From Amaurobius ferox (lineage: Eukaryota > Arthropoda > Arachnida > Araneae > Amaurobiidae), in NCBI GenBank assembly GCA_951213105.1, contig OX578136.1, forward strand, positions 68,371,230 to 68,435,229: a DNA stretch of 64,000 nt, given 5' to 3'. The notes under the pieces are model-generated. The model was given only the letters and a program-made list of their open reading frames with translations, was not told the origin of the DNA and did no database searches. Made by a program: the position numbers and the translations under genes. The number at the start of each line of letters is the position of its first letter. The first letter of the stretch is position 1. Positions 1 through 13,800 of this stretch are shown in pieces.

Positions 1-3000
1 TAATTTATGTGACTTATTTTGTAGATTTCAGTTAAATTCGTGTTGGGGGGGGGGGGGGAGGAGTACAGTAAAAAAATTTGGAAGGGGTTGTTTTGCTTTA
101 AGGCTTCGCATTGGCAACACTCGAATGACAGGGAATCCCTTGTTCCTCCAGAAAAGCTTTAATTAATGTGCTGGGAATAAAACTAAGGTCTAATCATGGA
201 AGCCCAGTAGTTTAGCAGTGAGCTAAAATTAAGTACTAGGATTCAATGTTAGTTTTGATACTTAAAACTTTAATCAGAAACTGAAGAAAAAGAAATATGC
301 CCCAAAATGAATACAATATCATAAACTTAATTAAAAAAGATACTTTTATTATACTTGCAGACAGTTATATAAAATACATCAAGGCACAATTCCATGCATT
401 TTCCAATGCTATATTTTTTAAATACCATAAAGCAACTTAAAAAAAAACATTTATAAACAAACATTTGTAAACAGTTTCACATAGAAATCAGTTTGTAAAA
501 GTATGCCCCTAAATAGCAGTCTCACATGAAATTGAAAAAATATAATGACACATTTCATGAGTCATTTAAATATTTTTGTGCCATAACTATTTCTCATAAA
601 CATGTGGCACACAAATACTGAATAATTGAATATTAATACTAACACTCATAAGTATACAGTAACCTGAATTAGTATATCTACAATAGTTGTAAAAATATCA
701 AAATCCTTTTTCATACTTGATTAAAGGTAATAGGGCTAAAAGATACTTGACAATTTAGAAGCTATAAAAATTTTTAAGGAACACATTTTCTACAGATGCA
801 GCTTTTAAAGTATAATATCATTTATACATACTATTTTACTATTTTTTATAAAATAAGTGTGCAAATTTGTCGATTATGAGAAAACAATATTCTATGAACT
901 TTAATCTGATTCAATATTATAAATGACATATTAAAGATATTATTATAAAAGAATATTTATAATAATATTATAAAAGAAATTTATAAGAAATAATTTATAT
1001 TATTATAAAAGAAACGATTTATGGAATTATCATACAGATTCAAATACAGTGCAGTATATATAGATATCCATTCCTTGGAGCAATAAAATATTTGTTAAAC
1101 ATAATTTACATTATTCTTAATATACCTTAAAATATAATACTTTTAGTAACTTTTTGAAACTGCTAGGATATTTAGAATAGGAGGAAAAAAAATTTAAAAA
1201 CCAAAAGATAAACTAAACCAATTATAACAAAACAAAAAGGCAAAACAATATAAAAAAATGGGTGATATTTCTCTTGATATTTACAACCCTCCACGCTACT
1301 AGCATTAATATAGTAAGTCATTACTAAACTTACTTCTTAAACTCCTTATTCATAAGGATATTATCACTGCACAAACTTACGTGCATTCTTACTTATAAAT
1401 GATTAATTGTATTCGTAAGTAAATTTGAAAATCATCTTTTTCACATACTACATTAAAAGTATAGATGGTATGACAGTATGATTAAATGAACTACATTAGG
1501 AAATAAAATACGTATTTTCAAATTTCTTTTATCATACTAAAAAAATAGCGATTCAACCAAGTACAAAATTGTACTTGATTGTCGAAGTATGTATAAAAAA
1601 ATTCCTGATATATTTTTAAAATAAATATATCTTGCAATAAAGCAGAGATAATAGCCTAAGTCTTTTTTTTTAAGAAATTACAATAAACTTTAACTTTAAA
1701 CCACTGGTTATATAAAACATTAAGAATTCTGTGCATTGGGCAATTAAAAAAAAAATTATGGCTCTTGATTTAAATTATAAAAGAATGATGTTATAAAAAG
1801 AAAAAATAACGCCAAAAAAAAAAAAAAATTAAGTCGCTTCAAAACTACTTGGTTTCTCTCCCTAGCTAACTGAGAATTCGGTGGCCTATCTATGATGACT
1901 CATAATACGAGAGAGACTTCTGGCATTGTTATCTAGGTGGCGTTCCCAAGGGTTTTCAGTAGCAATCTTATTTAGATGTGTCATTTTTATAAATAATTAT
2001 ACAACTGATGACAAAAAACTCCTAACATTTAAAAATAATATATTACCACCCAAACTGCTTTATTATGAAGCTTGAAGTGCTTCGTGCTATGCACATGGTT
2101 CAAATGTTACCATGTATAATGTATTGGCAGGTATGACATTTCAATTTGGTACCGATGTTGCTAATACACCTCTTCTAAATCCATTATGAAAGTATTAAAT
2201 GAAACCCAGTATGCCAATTGAATAAGAATGTGAAATATAATTAGAAGTAAATTGAAAAATATAACTATTAAATAACATCACACAACAAAAATATTTGACA
2301 TGGACTAGTTTTGAAAGCAATAAAACAATAAAATAGGTTTTCTAAAAACAAGACAGAGCAGCTTATTCAAACAAATTCACATTGACGGTTCACAATAAAA
2401 ATAGCCAGATATACTTTTATTATACTTTATGAGTATGTTGGCTAAATATTAAAATTTAAGGTACATCATTTATTCAAAGGCACTGAACTCTGAAATTGTT
2501 TTATATACAAATTAGAAAATAAGAGAATATATTAAATTTATAATACTATACTTTTTACAAAATATAAAATAAAAATATTTCAGTAATTAACTTTTAAAGC
2601 GTAATACATGAAAATTCTTATATATTTATAAAAATTTCTCATAACATTCCTAGAATAAATATAGGAACATTCTATAATTATTTCACAGGGATAATTTCTT
2701 TGACTTATTTTTATTCTTTAAAATGAATTTCTATTCACTTATAGTTTTGCAATATATATACAATTTCATGCTGTGTCAATCACTGTCCTGCCCCTCATTA
2801 AGCCAAGATAGATTATCAACTACATGACAAGGAAACATTGCTTTTTAAACATGTTTTGATTGCATGTATATGTTTTAAGCTCTTTTATTTAATCCTATAT
2901 AATTCAAACGTAATTTTTTAAAGAATAATTAATTTCAACATAATTACCACCAGTCAATGAATAACTGCAGCAACTTAATTTGAAATAACACAATTTTATA

Positions 3001-3370
3001 TACAGACATTTTCAGTCATTAAACTGAACTTTAAGTGCTCTGATATCAATGTAATCTATACTAAGCACAACTCAAACTCAAATTCAACAAATGAAATTGA
3101 ACTAAATTGGGATTCAATTCATATATGTATATAAAAAACTGAATATTGATATTATATTATTAGTTAAGCACAAGCACAAAATTTATAGATTCACCCTTTT
3201 TTAACATGGTCTTTTAAATCAGTATCAATCTAAAAAAATAATGCATTTAGGTAAAGTATTGTTTTTTTGCTGAAAGTTCAGAGTATTTTTTTCAGCCTAT
3301 GCAAAAAAACAAAATTCTTTAACAAAGCCTAAGTATAAAAAAAAAAAAAATTAAAAATTACAACCAATTT
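1..3370. other. AT-rich gene-free stretch; possible distal 3' UTR or downstream flank of VPS37
   Basis: No supportable coding region was seen on either strand. The sequence is extremely AT-rich with many homopolymer A/T runs and a G-run near the left edge (about 45-58). It lies downstream of the minus-strand VPS37 stop codon. Several TTTATT hexamers (AATAAA when read on the minus strand), including one near 344-350, could serve as poly(A) signals for long 3' UTR isoforms. That is inference; a nearer signal at about 7289 could equally end the transcript. Confidence 0.35.
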
Positions 3371-3377
3371 TTTTAGG

Positions 3378-3830
3378 TCCTTATGTATTAACCCAACTGC
3401 TGGATGGAACTTTATTTTCAAATTGTCTACCACCATTCTGGCAAAGGCCGCAGTGTGGCAACAGCCGTTTATGCAACGGTTGATCCATGGCAATTCAAAC
3501 ATGGACCTATAACAGCTTCATGGGCATACCTTGCTTTCTAAAAAGACATAACAGAATCCTGCCCCACTGGCTGTCGGAGGTCACATGTAGCAACAGGCAA
3601 ATAGAGCTTGGCTTATGTTTACTGTGCGGATGTCAGCTTAATTTTCATTTTTGGATTTATTTCATTGTTCATAGAGCACAGGCTTACATCTGTAGGTCTA
3701 TGCTCGAATTGCCATGGATAAACTGTTGCACAAATGGTTGTTGCCACATTACAGAGATGGAGAATGGTGACATAGTATTTGAAGATAAAGTTCAATCCAA
3801 TGGTTGGGTTAATACACAAGTACCCTTTTT
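3378..3830. repeat. Foldback element with long inverted arms
   Basis: Two long arms face each other. The left arm (about 3385-3530) contains GTGTATTAACCCAA-like sequence, then TGTGGCAACAGCCG, then GATCCATGGCAATTC. The reverse complement of about 3690-3825 carries the same blocks in the same order with moderate divergence (TGTGGCAACAACCA, TATCCATGGCAATTC). The middle (about 3540-3680) is unique. The long open frames on both strands here (3487-3858 plus, 3619-3819 minus) are consequences of this palindrome and match no family I know. This could be a non-autonomous foldback transposon or an inverted duplication. No clear target duplication was found. Confidence 0.6.
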
Positions 3831-3849
3831 TATTACTAAATTTTTTAAA

Positions 3850-6800
3850 CTGTTCTGATTCTTTAGGCTTGAAAAATGAAGCTTGGTTGAAGTCTACAAT
3901 TACAGATTTTCTCTAGTGCTTTTGAAATAATTCAATTTTCATGTCTTTTACTCTATTAACGAACCAAAAGATACAAAAATGAGCAAAAAAGTACATAAAG
4001 CAGGACTCGTACTTCAAAAGTAGGAGGTATATATATATATATGATTCCTACAATTGCAGTATTGATATTGATCCATAAGTGAATCAACATTATACATTAG
4101 ACATTCCGGTTAAATATACTGTTACTCCAGATAACAACTGTCCAATTAAAATGTTCTGCTGTTAGGGGTTTGTGAATAAAATATTTTATCAGCATAGATT
4201 CTCAAGTAAAAAAAAAAAGTTGGAAATAACTAATCTTTCCTTTAGCATATAAAAATTATGGTAAAGAAATAGTGTAGCTTTGTGAAACAATAAATAATAC
4301 ATATGGCATAAAACAAAAATTTGTAGTTTGATTCACTCAAATAAATATATCTACATTAATTTCTATGTAGTACAAATATACATTTTTTCTATCATTTATC
4401 CTATTAATTTCCATCAAGCCATATATGGCATGCATGTACTGCATTTACAAAGCTAATACTTGGCATAGGAATTTGCATATTTTAAAAGTAGGATTTATTA
4501 GATTTTTAATTATTAAATTTAAAAGAAAAAAAAAGGGGGAAAAAAAATGAGCCCGGCAAACAAAACACTTTTTCACACTTATCCTCAACGTTTTTGTGCA
4601 CTGGAATATCGCTTTTTTGAAAATGAAAGCTAAATATGTGGGCAATTACAGGTTACAGTCCAAAATTAAAGTAACATTTAAATGAGATTTTGTATAGAAC
4701 AAAAAACTTGAAACATGTTTTTTTCTTAATTTATTCATTTAAAAGAAAATCCACATGATTAATTTTTAAATTTCTGCATCGGTGAAAGATAAGACAATCT
4801 AATCTTATGTTTCACCAAAGCATTCTCCCTATCAAGAACTCATGGATGGCACACAGTGTGTGATAGGTGGTACATGTGAAGTCATAACATCATGTAGCTA
4901 TGGATATAGCCATTGAAGTTTGAATTACAGTCAGGCTTTTTTTTTTATCCTATTTTATTATAGAACTTTTTATTTTTGCTCAGTTCATTGTCATAGAAAG
5001 TAAAATATTTCACTACAAGTTGTGGTGCTTGCAGCTAGTGGTCACATCTGTAGTAAGCATTTTTCACGTAACAATAAAAAGTGGGTTTTTTATGAACATG
5101 CTATGCCATAACTTATGAAGAGTACTTGTGCAATTTTTTTTTTAGAAATTATCATATCGTCATTTTCTTTTGTTAAAAATGTAAACCAGAAAAGTTCCTT
5201 AATGAAAGGAAAAAGGTGATTGCTAATCTATCACAATAAAATAGTGATTGCTGGCTGCACGCACTGCAGCTAGTTTATATTAATTTTTAACATTTATAGG
5301 AATCACTAGAATCTTAATAGAATTCATAGCATCCATATATTTTATTTAGATATTTATCTATATGTCACCGGAAAACTGCAAATAAAATTTGATGATTATT
5401 TGCAGACAAAAGACCAGAAAATTATCTGATGAGAAAATAAATACTCAGGAAACTTTGGAATTGATAAGAAAAGATTCTAAAGAATTATACAAAGGTTCAA
5501 TTTGCTGAAATGTTCAGATTAAGTGTTGAATCTAAATTCAGGCATATAGTTCTGTTTTTTTCTAATAATAAATAATAATATACAAAATACATTTCATAAT
5601 ATACAAAAGGTTCATATGGATTTGGTGTTTTATACAATTCCTGAAAGACACATTTGCTTTAAATGAGACTTTTTACAATGAAGTAAGTAGCACACCTACT
5701 TTATAGTCTCACATGTAACATTAAAGCCAAAATATATTTATAGGCTTGGAATTATTGGCTTCATTTTTTTTAAATATTTTATATGCAAATGTAAAATGAT
5801 TTTATATGCAAATGTAAAATGATTTTAAATTGATTAGTTATGGCATTATATTAAAATCATTTTAGAACAAAATCAGGTATGCAAGCAATTTTTGTTGCTG
5901 TCATTTAACACATGATTTGCATCTTTGGATAATGTAATTTTTTATGTAATATGTTTAAATTAGAATTAGTAAATTTAAATAAGAGAGCACTGCATTAAAA
6001 ATTCTATACTCTTTTCCTTTTTTCAAGTGAGTACATAGCTTGTTTTTGTTTGCAATCACACAGTCTGCTAAAAATGGCAGTGCAGTGGTCACCAAATTTG
6101 CAATAAAGAATTTATGGATTAAGGAAATTAAAGAGCATTGAAAAATCCAAATTTTACAATATATACATGGATTTTGAAAACATTATGATTAATTTAATAC
6201 ATAAGGGTTCGATGCAGCAAAGCATAACATCTGGATAATTTTATACTTCACATTTTAACAGAAGGCAAATCAAAATAATAAATAAACCATGTTTGCTTTA
6301 TTCTCAATGTACATACAGGCTCAGTTTAAAGTAGTATATTTGATGTAATGATGACTTGAGCCTGTACAGTGTTTCATTTCTAAGCAGAGGTTTTCACCAT
6401 TAACTAATTTTGTGGCATAAATTTATACAAATGAAATTAGGTTTATTTAAATATTTTTTATGAGATAATATATTACTTTAATTAAAAGAAAAGAAAAAGA
6501 AAAAAAAATAAAGTCTTTTCACTGCATCGAAAACAAATTTGAGATCATGCAAGAATGTTTTTAATTTTTGCATATATATGTTAAACTTGAGCACCATGCA
6601 TCTTTTCCTAAATATCTGGAAAATTTGCTGAGCACATCCTGCTGTTGTAAATATATTCATGAAAAATTTTATTTATAAGGTTTAATTTTTTTTTTCTTAT
6701 TTACAACTTTATTATCCGAATAAAAAAAAAATATGAATTCCTTCTTTACTTTTGCCAACATGAACAATTTCTTGAGCAAGCTTTGTTCGCATATTAATAC

Positions 6801-7408
6801 TGTTTAAAAATAAGTTTGTTGCAATTTGAATAATTGGATGCTTTAAACAAAATATATAAATTTTGTATTATTAATTTTTTTCTTGAATCCAAAATTATTT
6901 GAAGTTAAATAAAGTATGATTTAAAATATCATTTGAATGTTGGTAACACGTATGAAACTTTGGTCTTTTAGTGTGGGCAAATTTTACTATATAAATTATA
7001 TTTTGAAAACATTCTATTTACAATATATGGAATTATAAAAATACAATACACAAAATACAGCTCTTAATCACATAACAAAGCATATTTATCTTTTTCATAT
7101 TATATAAAAATATATGGCGAAATGTAAATATAAAAGTAAGTATATATGAATCAATTTTATGCTTATTACTATTTTTAATAATTGATTAAGAACAAATGTA
7201 TACAAATGTTACATAAATAAAAAAAAATAGCATTCCATTTGAGCTAAAAAATATGTAATTAAACTATTTTTCAAAAAGGAAAAAAGCTTTTATTTCTAAA
7301 TTCAGGACCTGTTTGAGTAACTACTAATTTGCCCTTAATGCTTAAATAATCAAAATCACATGTGCATCAGCATATCTAGACATCTCGGTAAAAATATTTT
7401 TAGAAAAA
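3850..7408. other. AT-rich gene-free stretch immediately downstream of the VPS37 stop
   Basis: Nothing coding is seen apart from chance frames. Short local duplications occur, for example two adjacent copies of a TTTTATATGCAAATGTAAAATGA block at about 5777-5825. The part next to 7408 is presumably VPS37 3' UTR. A minus-strand AATAAA lies about 120 bases past the stop (near 7289). Confidence 0.4.
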
Positions 7409-7831
7409 CTAACCCCTTTTATTTAAAGGAAAATTAGAAGCCTGTGGCATTGAATAAGGCGAACAATAGGTAAATGGGGAAGGATAATTTGAGTTTGGAT
7501 ATTGATTAGGATAATTATGAGGTGGAAATGCAGGTGGTTGTGGTGCTTGTCTAGTAGGAACAATAGGAATGTTTTGATTTGTAGCACTGGGATATGGTGC
7601 ATAATTTGGGTACATGTGAGGAGCAGGATGACTTGGTGCAGGTGGTGCTGGAGGCTTTCTCAATCTCTGGGGTCTTTCTGGAGTAATGGTTTTATCTCCA
7701 CCTCCTTGAATTATAGAAGTTAATTTCTCTGACTTGATTCTTCTTAGATGGGCCAATTTCCGTAATTCTAAGTACTTTTCAAGAAAGTCTTCAACTGACA
7801 AGTTATTCTTAAGAAAAGCATCAACAGTTGC
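7409..7831 (-). CDS. VPS37: VPS37 last coding exon
   Basis: The acceptor is CTCTTTTAG and the exon opens ATVDAFLKNN in phase 0. It holds the end of the Mod(r) domain (FLEKYLELRKLAHLRRIKSEKL) followed by a Pro-rich tail with NYP/PYP repeats, and ends NFPLNKRG and TAG at 7411-7409. Confidence 0.93.
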   Translation of the reverse strand, partial: ATVDAFLKNNLSVEDFLEKYLELRKLAHLRRIKSEKLTSIIQGGGDKTITPERPQRLRKPPAPPAPSHPAPHMYPNYAPYPSATNQNIPIVPTRQAPQPPAFPPHNYPNQYPNSNYPSPFTYCSPYSMPQASNFPLNKRG

Positions 7832-10800
7832 CTAAAAGAGTAAGGTTGTAAGCTTCAAAATAATTTATGTTAAACAATCAAACCATACCTGCCAACTTTG
7901 AAGTGTCAAAATTAGTACAATTTTTTACCACCACACAACATGTATACAATTAACACACACATCTTTTATGCTTATAAAGTAGATATAAAATTCACAATGA
8001 CACTATCAAATGAAATATTTATATGTATCAAATAAATAATTTAATTCCATTTAAATTAATTTTAAAAGTGTAATACTAAAAGCTAGAAAATTTTTTCAAT
8101 AAAATGCTAGGAAATTTATGAAACTAAATATACAAAAAGATTTATTAAAATAATTCAATTCTATTTAAATTAATTTTAAAAGAGTAATACTAAAAGCTAG
8201 AAAATTTTTCCAATAAAATGCTAGTATGGCATTCAACGCATATTCAATTCTTGGCCATCTGCCAAGAATCAAGTACAGCGCGGCAAATACACATTCTTGT
8301 TCTGGCGGATAAAAGAACATCAGTTCTTCGCTGAGTCAGTGGATGATATGTTGAAGGTTGTAACTTGAATGAGTTTTTATAATAAAGAAGGAGATGACGA
8401 TTGGGCAGTCTAGTGATCATTGATGCGAAACACTACACGGTAATACTAAAAGCTGGAAAATTTTTCCAATAAAATGCTAGGAAATTTATGAAACTAAATA
8501 TACAAAAGATTTATTATCATGGTATTTTTAAGAACGTCAACATTTGATCATAATTTTTTTATTTTTGTATCAACTGTATATTTTATGTGATTATTAGGGG
8601 CAAAATTGAGAAGAAAATACTGACCTAAAATCAACTATGTACATACAAATAAAATCAAATAAAGGATATTTTAGGTTTGCATAGAAATGTAATCTATATA
8701 AGAAAAGAAAAATAATTATTAAAATTTAATAATTCCTTTTCAGCATTTTAAAAAAAAATTAATATTTTACTAACATATTTATTAACTAGCCATCACCACC
8801 AGCGAACACGCTCAAAATAACTAGTGGCTATTAAATGTGACAGCTGCACATTTAATAACAGTTGTTGATAAATTTTCTGAATATCAAAAACCTTTTCAGA
8901 TTTAAACATGAAAATAGTATACGTTTTATAATTCTGTTACTATGTTAAATGGGAAAATATATTGATTCATTTTTCTTTATGTGTGACAACATTTAACTAT
9001 TTTAGTGACTGAGAATACAAACTAAATTGTACAATCCCACGTTTCAAGTAAAATTATTTTTTTAATGGAGATAATTAATCATTTACACATGCAATGTAAA
9101 CATATAATAGATCTGTTTCTCCAACTTTTTTTAAGATTAAGATGGATAGAAATGGATGTCAACATTGCAAGAGAATAAACACACTGTATGTGTGAAATCA
9201 CACATAAAAATAACAATCCATATTTTACTGAAATATTCATTATTATTAACATACATGAAGAAATGAAAGTTCTACTGTTATTAATTCAAGTAATTTGAAA
9301 CAAAATATGGTTGGAAATGAGTACCTTTGGGCTCATGGAAAAGAAAAACCATAAATATCTTTTATTCAAAATGAAAGAAAAAGTGTTCACCAATAAAACA
9401 GTATTTTTCCTTTGATCTACACATTTTTCAACATCTGGTATAAAGTACTTGAGGTATAAAGTACTTGAGGTGTAAAGTCTGGTATAAAGTACTTGTACAA
9501 TCTTTTTGCCTTTGGGAGAGAGGGGTTGGGTCTCACGAACTCGAGCGCCAAGCCCGTGCACAGTGATTAACACATGAAACTACACCTGTTTGCTCATGTG
9601 ACTTGCTGCATGGGAAAATAAACTATTTTCTATAGATTACAAGATTAAATGGCTGGCTATGTTCAGAGTGACGTAGTGATTACACAATATATTTCATCAA
9701 CAAAAATTAATTGTCTTTGACAATAAATTGTTTGTATAACATGTTTTCTTTCTTAATGTTTCGTACAAGTTAGTAGATATGTCATGCACATTTGGGAAAG
9801 AATATCATGATACAAATGAAAACAAAAATATTTTTATAATTTTAAACAAGCTAAATATTACTAGGAATTTTATTTGTTAGTCTAAAAGGATTCAGGAGAC
9901 TTATTTACATATTGTTGTTCTTTTTTCTCAATGTTGGCTATCTATTCTATTATTATTTCTCAAATGCTGAAAATTTGTTCTTTTTAGGTTTTAGCATTTT
10001 AAATTTATTTAAATTAACTAATTTATTTTATTACTGATTATTTTTATTTTCCCTTTTATTCCCTTTCATTTGATACCAAATTTGCTACTTTCATTTAAGA
10101 ATTCATTAATTTATTGCAATTTTCCAGTAAATTCTATTTTCAGTTTTTTAAATATTTCAGAATCATCTATTTTTAAAATCTTGCCATTTTGATTATTCCA
10201 AATAATTTCTTTTCTTTTCATTTTTGTATGCCTTTAAAATTTGCTGTTTTCTTGTTTAAAAATTATTATTAAAATTATTAGCCAATCAAAAAATAATTAA
10301 TTATTATTAATTATTTTTTGATTGGCTGACAGTATTATTAAAATCGTCTGTCATTAATTCTTTTGTTGTTTATTGATAGTTTTATTTACAATTTGTGGCA
10401 ATGACCTTGCCACTCTATAATGAGCGTTTGAGCATTTTTTGATGATTAGATCTAAAAATATGAATGCTTTAAGAGTTTTTGCACTTCGATGTGAGTGTTC
10501 TGCTCCATCAAAACGAAATGTTCTCTTGCCCCATTTCTTTAAATCTGATTTGATGCACCTCTTTAATTTATTGGACAAAAATGTTTCCGTTGCCTGAATT
10601 TCATCTTCAAGCAAGTGCTTTTTTGATATGCTTCACATCTGGTGACTCCCCAGTTGATGTCATCTTGGATCGTTTGGTGATTTCATTTTTATTCCATTAA
10701 ATTCTAATAGTTTTATTTTTAAATGTTAATTGTTTTTGGTAAGAATATGTTGCCCTTGACATATATTTTAAATCTCTTAAGTTTGGGTTATTATTAAGCT

Positions 10801-13800
10801 CATATTATTATTGTTATTATTACGTTTTATTATTCAACTAACATTGTTATTATTCAACTAGTAATCGGGTTATTTAGCTTTTTATTGGGTTGTTTTAATT
10901 GTCCTAAATTTTTTTCCTAGCTAATGATTTTCCCTTTTATTATAAATTCTCATTTGGCAAATTGTTCTTTAATACTTTATATTTTAATTTAATTGCTAAA
11001 TGTTTCTTTAAATTTTAATGAATCTATTTTGTATTTCCACTACACTTTCGGCCATTTGTTTATTTAAAATGTTAGTCTTTGGAAAATGTAAAATGTGTGC
11101 TCTTATTATGTGTTTTATTTTAGAATGTTCCATTCTAATGTTTTGTAGGTTTACATATTTGTAATTTAGAGAGCATTAGTCAGAAGGCACACCTTTTAGA
11201 TTATTTTAGGTTATTTACAAGTTTTATGAATGTTTTTAGAAAATTTAGGAGATCATAGCTTCTAAAGAACACAGAGTAAAATAATAACAATTATATGAAT
11301 TGGTAAAGTCCATCGATGAGGGGGAAAATTTAAACAGTCATGAATAAATAAGTAGAATGTGAGATATAGATGAATCCCTTTTTTAGAGGAAGATTTTACA
11401 TGTTTATTTAAAAAAATAAAATACAATACTTCCTAAACTCAAAATAAGTGTAACAATGAAAAGACTAATATAATATTTTTTACATTTTTTATACAAATCT
11501 TTCTGCTTTTACATACCTATTTTCTTTTACTAAAAATTAAAAGTAGGCATGCAACTGCAGAATAATCATATATAGGTAATGTGACCATTTATTTATTTTT
11601 CCTCAAAAGGGACATTACTAATTTTTACGAGAATCTCGCGGGTTCGCGCTGAAATGGGACCCCGGCATACATATAAGTATTTGCAATGTGTTCAGGCAGT
11701 TTTAAGATGCATATTTCAATCAAAATTTAAAATTTTTGAAGAAAACACTACTTTATATATAGTGGTATAAGAAAGTAAAAAAATACTCTCTTTATATGCT
11801 TATATAAATACTAAAATGGAATCATTTGGAATTAAAAATTTTCTGATTTTTTTCAAAATTAAGAGAAATTTATAAAGATATTAATAATTTCTCCAAAATA
11901 TTGAAATTCCCAGATTTTTTTACATTCTCTTTCTGATGTTATGTTCTGAAATTCATTTCTTGAAACTTCATTTTACCAAACTTGATAATTCTATATCTTA
12001 ATGGAGCTAGTGGAAGTTGAAAAATTGCCGTAAATTTGGCTATATCTCAAAAGCAAATCTATTTTCATACATTAAAAACTATAATACATAATATTTGCAA
12101 AGGATTAATTATGCAGTTTGCCACCCAAACAGCATAATAAAATTCTGGCTTTTTCATGTTTTCCAGACAGATTTTTTAAATGTTTCAGGTTAAAATCTTT
12201 ACAAAATAAATCAACTGAACTAATATTTTAATATAGTAGTTTCACAATCTATAAAATGCATATTGCATACACAAATTCAATCATAGGCTTGTACACAAAG
12301 CACAAGATATATCCATAGGCATGCCTAGGATCTTATAAAGGGGAGTCAAATAGTCACATATATACTCTATAACAAAAAAATCGATGCACCAAGAAGGAGT
12401 TGTCTGATTGTAATGAAATTTCGTATGCAAAGACATTTTGAGTGAACATGCAAATGAATAAAATTTGGTGTCCAATGAATAAATAGTGGGAGCTCCAGCC
12501 CATTCAGCAGGTGTATATAAGATAGGAGCAATTCTGAATCTGTGGTCAAAATTTGTGTTGCATTTCGACTGCGGATATCTTACATCTTTGGTAGTCATTT
12601 CTAGCACATTGACAGCACAGTGGTACGTAGACAACATTCTATGACCGGTTGTGTTACCATTCTTTTTGCGACACCCCGGACTTACTTTTCAACAAGATAA
12701 TGCCCGACCGCACACGGCACGTGTTGCAATGAATTGTCTTCAAGCCTGCCCAACACTTCCTTGGTCAACTAGGTCTCCTGATCTCTCTCCCATAGAGCAC
12801 ATTTGGGATGTTATGGGAAGGCGATTGCAACCATCCCAGAATGTTGACGATTTAGCCTGACAGTTGGAGACAATTTGGCAAGACATTCCGTAAGACACCA
12901 TCCATGAACTTTATCAGTCTATGCCATGCCAGGTGACATCTTACATCCAGGCCAGAGGTGGACCAATGCCTTATTGACTTCCTCCCTTTGTATAAGTTCA
13001 AACTCTAAATCATTAAATTGTTCTGAAATTTTAATCGTTTCTATTTCTATGTATATTCTTCACATCCACCAATTTTTATCACAATCAGACAACTCCTTCT
13101 TGGTGTGTCAATTTTTTTGTTATAGAGTGTATTTAGACCTTGGTTTCCAATTCCTGGGTCATGAGAGATTTCTTGTATGTTATGAAATAGGAATTGCCAA
13201 TGGTCACATTGGGTCACTAGGCAAATATTCCGAAATTGGGAGTCATAACTTGCAACTTACAAGTGAAAAAATTTGGGAACTACTATTTCAAAGAATAAGA
13301 AAAAAATCTAATGGATTTCTTTTTTTAGGCCAATGAGGTTGTGGGGCGAGGGAGAATTCTAGCTCTTAATCTGTTCTGGCTATACCATTAGACATCTCTA
13401 CTTATAATAAAACAGAGTGTTTGTTTGATGGGGAAAGCTTCCGGGGCGATCCACTCGGGAGCACTTTTGGGACAATCCATTCAAGGGATAGACAAACCAT
13501 GAAAATTTGAAACATGAATTTAAATGGAAAATCTATCACCATGGTTTATTTTTCACAAGTTTTTAATCGACAATGAAAAGTATTAAGAAATCAAAATGGC
13601 TATTTAATTTAAATGCGTATGTTAATGTTTATTATATTTTTGATTTGAATAATAAATAAATGAACATAAAAATATATCTTATAAATGAACGGTTTGATTT
13701 TTCTTTTAATTATATTGCTTGTGGACTGCGTACATCATTTTTCCTTTATTTTGGCAAAGCGTTTTCAAGCTTATATATTGAGTTTAGTTAATAAAATCAT

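Larger units (their letters stand above)
7832..12360. other. VPS37 intron 3, left part: AT-rich with local repeats
   Basis: Intronic on the minus strand. It contains the repeat cluster at 8041-8515, a small satellite at 9423-9495 and a perfect palindrome at 10280-10327. Around 11630-11665 is a short GC-richer patch of unknown origin. No exon or recognisable transposase was seen. Confidence 0.5.

Noticed and set aside
3487..3858. 123-codon open frame on the plus strand
   Set aside because: It lies across the foldback element, and the complementary strand is open too. No recognised domain or splice context.
12281..12637. 118-codon minus-strand frame
   Set aside because: It runs antisense through the Tc1 remnant's end and noncoding part; no similarity recognised.
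12926..13336. 136-codon plus-strand frame
   Set aside because: It crosses the right end of the Tc1 remnant into flanking DNA, so it cannot be an original gene.
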